Origin: Thamnaconus septentrionalis
Lineage: Eukaryota > Chordata > Actinopteri > Tetraodontiformes > Monacanthidae
Reading direction: 5' to 3'
Length of the DNA: 64,000 nt
Assembly (NCBI GenBank): GCA_009823395.1
Contig: CM020506.1
Location: 5,846,501 to 5,910,500 of the forward strand
Shown here one piece after another: positions 58,479 through 64,000 of the stretch (within the stretch, counting starts at the first letter, position 1; each line of letters begins with the position of its first letter). Below the pieces are notes generated by a model that was not told where the DNA came from, did no database searches, and was given only the letters and a program-made list of their open reading frames with translations. Position numbers and translations under genes: made by a program.

Positions 58479-60967
58479 AGTCTCGCTCCCTGTTGACTGG
58501 AACGCTCGCTGGCTTGCGACGGAGCTCCCGAGCTAAAAACTGTCAGCGGGTCGCAGACACGCGTCCTTTGTTTCAGCTCCACAATGGCCCCTGATGGCCT
58601 GAGATAATTGGCCGCGGTCTCGCTCACATGACTCGGGACGCCACGGCGCCCATTGAGACGAAATGAATGTTCTCGTCCCGCCGAAGAGAGCCCGCGCTGT
58701 TGTCTTTGTTTCAGGCGTCGGCCGTGGCAGATCTATCTGCATCCTGTGATGAGTTTGACCAGCGGGTCAGTCTATTATCTGGTGGCAAATTGGCTCAGTT
58801 GTTGTCGAGTGTTTTCTTTTTTTTCCTCCTACAAAGATGCCTTGTGTTTGAGCTGTACGGCAAACCAGGATTCAGATGCCGGACAAGCAACAATTTACAC
58901 CTCATCACGTGTTTTTACACTCAATTCTCCTTTTCAGTCTCTTGTCTCTTCACTAAACTGCGATAACCGCCTCGGCTCCCGATGTCTCGTGACCCGCCCG
59001 AGGATCCCACTTGGCTCAACATCATGCGACATGAGCCACACGCCTGTCTCAAGCCATTTGGACTGCAGAATGAAGCCCCGCGGTCACATGTCCGGCAGTC
59101 GGCAGCGGCCTTAATGGACGCAGACGGAGCTGAGCCGTCAAGGAAAAGCTTGTTCGGACTTTATTTGTTGGTTCACCGCTGCAAAAGCGGAGCATTTATT
59201 TGTGCAAACTTGCATTAGATGATGTAATGGCCGAGACCGAGAGCAGATGGTCAGTTTCATGTCTGCTTCAATAAGCGTGATGAGCAGAGGCACGGCACTC
59301 CAAATCGACTCGGCTCGGCTCGGCTCAGCTCGGCAGCGCAACTGGCAGAATTTCCAGCTGGGAGCGATATTATCGAGAGAGGGTCCAAGACTGGAGACAT
59401 GGATACACGGACAACAATCAGTATTGAGAAGTGGTCAAAAAAAACAGCAGTTAAATCATCTTTTGCTAGATGGAAAAAAAATAATTTGGCCCTAAATCTT
59501 ATTGAAAATTGACCTCTGCCAGTAACAAATTTTGGAGGATGAAGATCTGAGGATTGTTGATTTGAGTAAGAATGAACCTGTCAGTTTGATTTAAAGTAAG
59601 TCTTAAACTACCTTAGGAATATCCCCCTTCAGTCGAATGTATCTTACATGTTTGAATAATATTGATGTCATAAATATCAACCCTGTTGACCCAGGATGGC
59701 CGGGTCGAGGCTTTTCAAAGCTTCTTTGCTCATCGCTCTCAGGCAGGAGTTGTGCAGCCGGCCGACAGTGTTGGTCTTTCACCGGCGCCTCGCTGCGAGT
59801 CTCCCGCAGGGTGTAGGACTTCCTTTATGGTACCATTAAAACAAAAGGACATTCTTTTTAATGGCTTTTCGCCCGGAGGCCGCTCCTTCTCCACCCGCCG
59901 TTGTCCCCCAAACCCTCGGAGAGCACTTTTTATAATGGCGCTCCCGCTCTCGCCGCAGCCGCTCCTCGGAAAGTTTTTACAGAGCACCGCAGATGCGCTC
60001 CCACTCCGGCTCTCCGGATGTCAAGGGTCAATCAAACTCATAAAAGGAGGGTGTGAGGAAGAGAAAGCCGAGGGGAGGGTGGGAGTAAGGGAGAGAGAGA
60101 GAGTCGTTGCCGTCGAGGACCCGGTAATAAGCCGTTTGGAGGCAGAGCAGGCTGCATTCCATTATGGTGAACTCAGTGGGGAGAACATAAGCAGCGCTAT
60201 GAAAGAATGCGTTGGGTTTTGTTGTGTTAAGAACGAGTCCTTCAAGGGTGGATGCACCGCACACAGGGCTTCCTTTTGTCTCCTTCCACCCGACTATAAA
60301 GTTAATTTGTGGAATTCGGCCTCATCGGAACAAATTGTCCAGTTACAGGGGATCTCCCCGTTCCAGTCCCAGACTTGAAAAGTATGACCTACGAACTGTG
60401 AGAAGATACGTTTTTTTGGCATTGTCTGCGTCCAGATTTTGCCTCCTGGTTGAGCCTGAACCTGTCGTCACACGCAATATCGTGGAGAGAGAGGAAGAGA
60501 AAAAGGCACCTGGCTGTGCAAAATGTTCGGAAGTCTGCAAGAGGTGCGCTTAGCTGTAAGAGCGCCCCCGACACTGACAAACGCTCCTCGTAATTCAGTT
60601 GGCTGCCGGAGGAGACGCGCTCTGCTCGACAACAGACGTTGGTTCGGCGAGAGACCTGCTCAAGGAATTCGTGGCCTTATTACTTTCCCCGCGCCGTTCA
60701 TCAAACGGCACTGGCAGATATTAAAGCGGTGAGAAGGATGATGTGAGTTTGATCCAATGGCGAGATAAAGACGTTGAGCAGCAGTTTGCCGCCGGGGGTG
60801 AGAGGCTAGCTGGAATATTAGACGAGAAGTTTGAGGATTTGGCAAGAATTAGTAGCAGCGGGAGAGACTTGACTGAAGCTGCTCTGTGTTCTCCTAGCAG
60901 TGAATTCAAACACTCTGATGCACAATTCGTTGAAGTCTGATTTGATTTAAAGGCTCGTGCACAGATC
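57936..60967. other. Non-coding, with the longest non-repeat open frame
   Basis: A frame of 230 codons (59686-60378, plus) is free of simple repeats apart from a GAGAGA run near 60090-60102. Its product has no recognisable domain, uneven composition and no flanking splice pattern that I can defend, so I do not call a gene. A GGCTC repeat lies at 59309-59330. Confidence 0.5.
58442..58476 (+). repeat. (CA)n microsatellite
   Basis: 17 pure units. Confidence 0.95.
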
Positions 60968-61326
60968 AGGGCTGAGCGACGTGGACCAAAACTCATGTCC
61001 CGATGTATTTAGGCTGAATATCGAGGTATGATGTATATCCTGATATTTCTTCAGCTAAAGGTACAGTTAAAGTCAAACGTCAAGATGATAATATATGTAT
61101 AATATAAGAACAGGAGTGGCTCTTTGAAATTCTAGAGCTCCATGTATTGATCTAACGTACAGTTATTAGCTGTTTCTCATACTACTTTATATTTCTACTG
61201 CACCAATATAAACAACAGTCAACAACAGTTTCTTGTTATGTGCAGTTCTATTTTTCCTTATTGCGTTTTCTGAAAATATATTGATATCATATATGATTCT
61301 TATATTGACATATCGCCCAGCCATAG
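60968..61326 (+). mobile_element. hAT-like non-autonomous element (GGGCTGGGCGATAT-type ends)
   Basis: The left end AGGGCTGAGCGACGTGGACC and the right end ACATATCGCCCAGCCATAG form terminal inverted repeats close to the TAGGGCTGGGCGATATGG end known from many fish genomes. The interior contains CCCGATGTATTTAGGCTGAA, TATATCCTGATATTT and TTGATATCATATATGATT, also typical. Flanking octamers CACAGATC (60960-60967) and CACATATT (61327-61334) agree at six of eight positions and could be an old 8-bp target duplication. No transposase is encoded. Confidence 0.75.
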
Positions 61327-61540
61327 CACATATTTGCAGTTTTACTAGCAATGCTTCTGGATGTTGCGCATCACTGGTCGACAGTCGCAGCCATTGTGCT
61401 GCTGTGTCTCCTCTGTCGGCTCCTCGTACAACCAGCGAGTGAACAGGCTGCATCGCCGCTCTGCGTTTTGACTTGTGTGAGGCTCGCAGCGGCCTTGACC
61501 TACATTTCCCCGCACACACACACACCTCTCCTACCTTCAC

Positions 61541-61548
<8 letters not shown>

Positions 61549-61586
<38 letters not shown>
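61549..61586 (+). repeat. (CA)n microsatellite
   Basis: 19 pure units; a shorter CA run lies at 61512-61525. Confidence 0.95.
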
Positions 61587-61588
<2 letters not shown>

Positions 61589-62273
61589 ACAGACACAAAC
61601 GCGCAGGATTTACCTTGAAAAGAAAGACCCAGTCGCGGCAAACACAGCCGAGAGATTAAGAGTAAAACCACTAATCTGACGCTGCCTGCGTCTCCGTGCT
61701 GGTGCGCCTGTGTTTGTGCTGCTCCCCTCTGAAACGTGGGCAGCGCGCTTCAGTCGGCGGCTGCCGCTCTTCGCTCGCACGTCCTCCTCCGAGTGTGAAC
61801 GACGGGCCTCTTCTGGATTCCAGGAAATGACACAGCCCCTCCTCCCCACAGCCCTCCTGAAAAGAAGCGCGGATGAGACAACCGCGCTCCGGTGTTCATG
61901 TTGATGATCCCGTTGAACTGGACGCCGGAGCAGTCGGGGTGGGGGAGGGGTTGTGGCGGAGCAGGCGGCAAGAGACACGAGTTAGCTGATTCCGCTGGAC
62001 AGGAGAGGGACTAGAAAGACGGAGGCAGATGCCGAGCGTCCGCCCCCGGTGTGTTCTTGTGGTGCCAGCGAGACGACCCGGAGTGCTCAACGACCCCGCC
62101 GCTCACCAGCCAAATCAGACGGCGCTTTAATAAACCCCCCAGAGGTGCTCAGGTGGAGCTCACGACGCCCAGCAGGTGTGCAAGAAACAGAAAATGACAC
62201 AGCCGGTCTGTCTCGGAGTCTCGGCGGTGCTCAAAGCTGAAGTTTTTTCTCAGTGGAAAAGAAAAAGGGGAGG

Positions 62274-62275
<2 letters not shown>

Positions 62276-62343
<68 letters not shown>

Positions 62344-62347
62344 ACAC
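62276..62347 (+). repeat. (CA)n microsatellite, longest CA array
   Basis: About 36 units with a single ATACA step near the right end. Confidence 0.95.
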
Positions 62348-62435
62348 GTCGTGGTGCAATCAGAAGTCACATTTAGCTGGTATGTCTGCGCTCTACGAGG
62401 TGAAGAATTCCACACAGTGAGTTGACCGCAGCTCG

Positions 62436-62477
62436 CTGCTGCTGCTGCTGCATTCCAGGCTGCAGCAGCAGCAGCAG
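62436..62477. repeat. CTG/CAG inverted repeat (17-bp perfect arms)
   Basis: A (CTG)5CA run (62436-62452) is followed by the 8-base loop TTCCAGGC and the exact complement TG(CAG)5 (62461-62477). It would form a stable hairpin on either strand. Confidence 0.9.
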
Positions 62478-62636
62478 AGAGGTGTCAGGAGCAGGGGTCA
62501 GTGTTGCTCTGACACCGCTGCGTGTGTGTGTTATGTTCTGTAACCCGCTGGTAGCTGACAGCCCCTTGCTTTATTTGTCCCGTGTCGGCCAACTGCAGGC
62601 AGGACAGGGACAACTGTGCTCTGCACCCCGACAACT

Positions 62637-62664
<28 letters not shown>
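62637..62664 (+). repeat. (CA)n microsatellite
   Basis: About 13 units, then ATACAGACACACATG. Confidence 0.9.
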
Positions 62665-62668
<4 letters not shown>

Positions 62669-63045
62669 GACACACATGTTTCTCTGTCTTTGTGAGAGTT
62701 TACACACTCACTTCTGCACAGCCCAGGCCAAACTCTCAACCTAAACATGGCCTCGCTTCAGACTTGACTTCTAATTTTAAGGAAGTTTGGAAGTAAATTT
62801 CTGGTCACTCGATTAAAAAAAAAACATCCTCAGTCCAGCGGTTTAGATAAACTTGCAGCAGCAGTGCAAGCTGATAACACCCGGTGAAGTCATCGAATCT
62901 GTCTGCTGGTTTATCCATCCAACCGCCAAGCCAAAGGAGTTGCTATGTGTTTATTACCATGAGGAACAAGAGGAGATTTCTTTTTTTTCCTTGTGTCGTG
63001 CTGCCTAAAGTCTGTCTGTGGCCTCAAAGTGGCAGCTGTCTCGCT

Positions 63046-63047
<2 letters not shown>

Positions 63048-63090
<43 letters not shown>
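63048..63090 (+). repeat. (CA)n microsatellite
   Basis: 21 pure units; a further short CA run is at 63293-63308. Confidence 0.95.
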
Positions 63091-63093
<3 letters not shown>

Positions 63094-63329
63094 GCGTGAG
63101 ACTTGCAGTTGTCCCTGTTTGGATTGTGGCTGCTGCAGCTTTTGGAAGTGTGACTCGACCTCCGCAGGCAACATTTTTTTCTCACAGCTTCTCCTTTCGT
63201 TTCTCGAATTCAGCCCGATGAATCCAACCAGTGATGAAATGTGCGACATCAGTCGTCAGTTTATCATCGCACTGTTAACGGTCGCTGCCCAGACACACAC
63301 ACACACACGTTGCGTTTCCCTCGAACCCC

Positions 63330-63337
63330 TGACGTCA
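63330..63337. promoter_or_regulatory. Perfect cAMP response element (TGACGTCA)
   Basis: An exact CRE octamer lies 20 bases right of a short CA array. There is no associated exon that I can support. Confidence 0.2.
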
Positions 63338-63897
63338 TTTTCTTTTTTCTGTGTTGGAACGCCAGTGGGCTCTTTCTTTTTTGTTGAGGTGGGGGAGGGG
63401 CTGCTTTCTTTCAGTGCCTTATATGCAAATGCGGTCACGCGTCACACACATTCACACCTGAAACGTTTGCTTTGCGGCCACAATGAGAAGTGAAACAAAA
63501 GGCAGCAGGAGCCGCAGTCCTCTTCTAAGGGACTGCGTTTGCACATCAGATCCGAGCGACCTGCAGCTCCCAGCTGGAGGGAGGGACGCGGTGTATGGTG
63601 CTGTCATCCACCCGGAAATTGCCCCACACTTGTTGTCAGCGTTCACGGAGCCTTTAAGCACCAGTTTCAGTTCCGCGCGCACGCTGCGGTCGCGATCGTG
63701 GGACGAAAAGCTGTAGGTGAAGAGCGACAGATGGCCCCAGATGATATTCCCATGACGTTCCTGCCAGTTATTCCAATAATGTGAACACTCCCCCATTAAT
63801 CCCCTGGCGGACAGAGTGATTGCTTTGTTGCCGTGGCGGGACTTTAGTTTGTTGGGGTTTTTTCCCTTGATGCGATAAGAGGGCGAATGTGGCCCCG

Positions 63898-63951
63898 CCC
63901 ACCACCACCAGAACAACAACACCACCAACACCACCAACACCACCACCACCA
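63898..63951 (+). repeat. ACC/AAC trinucleotide-rich repeat
   Basis: Mixed CAC, CAA and AAC triplets. On the minus strand it keeps a frame open and encodes a Val/Leu/Trp-rich stretch that mimics a membrane segment. Confidence 0.85.
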
Positions 63952-64000
63952 TCAGTGAAATCAGTCCTTGACTTTGAGGATGTGATGGCAACACGTCAGC

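Larger units (their letters stand above)
61587..63897. other. Non-coding, CA-array cluster
   Basis: Several CA arrays within 2 kb and a CTG/CAG hairpin. CpG content is raised around 61690-62110 and 63660-63710. No gene signal. Confidence 0.5.

Noticed and set aside
63452..63994. 180-codon minus-strand frame with a membrane-like Val/Leu/Trp segment
   Set aside because: The hydrophobic stretch is a translated ACC/AAC repeat, and the remainder has no recognisable domain or splice context.

Overview
The window looks like euchromatic DNA from a ray-finned fish, probably a spiny-rayed (percomorph-like) teleost. The evidence is the very high density of long (CA)n/(TG)n arrays, recognisable remnants of fish transposons (a Tc1-like deletion derivative, a hAT-like element with GGGCTGGGCGATAT-type ends, a short element beginning AAAGGTCCAGTGTGTAAAA, a tRNA-derived SINE-like repeat), and vertebrate CpG-island architecture. 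There are no operons, no bacterial or viral genes, and no uninterrupted conserved protein-coding gene. Most open frames of 60-230 codons are chance frames or frames held open by simple repeats.

Layout. 1-8 kb is non-coding DNA with microsatellites, a 170-bp foldback (1628-1797) and a perfect 15-bp-arm hairpin (4423-4457). At 8.17-8.65 kb there is a compact CpG-rich block with (GCC)8 and a four-run G-quadruplex motif. 8.8-17.9 kb holds paired TG/CA arrays, an ATT array, a partly duplicated GATA-rich segment, and an 18-bp minisatellite of about 24 units (14589-15020). 18.0-18.5 kb carries a short DNA-transposon remnant followed by an AT-rich inverted repeat. 20.6-20.9 kb is a second CpG-rich patch with a 28-bp tandem repeat. 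23.4 kb holds a SINE-like repeat.

The only place where a gene can be proposed is 34.97-36.45 kb. This is a CpG island with a CTCF-like motif, a possible non-coding first exon ending at a good donor (35243/35244), and a long polypyrimidine tract with an AG acceptor (35946-35947). The acceptor leads into a 36-codon open segment (35995-36102) that reads like a signal peptide and ends at CAG/GT. I infer a plus-strand gene whose remaining exons lie to the right, beyond the window, so 36-64 kb would be mostly intron. I cannot name the gene.

36.5-64 kb is otherwise non-coding: a weak signal-peptide-like frame at 44340, a Tc1-like MITE (51164-51517), a pair of unclassified repeats (54.05-54.46 and 57.43-57.94 kb), a polypyrimidine block (56.6 kb), a hAT-like MITE (60968-61326) and a dense run of CA arrays near 61.5-63.3 kb.

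No new multi-gene system is visible. The most useful leads are the candidate first exons, the structured or palindromic elements, and the short transposon families, which can be checked by alignment.
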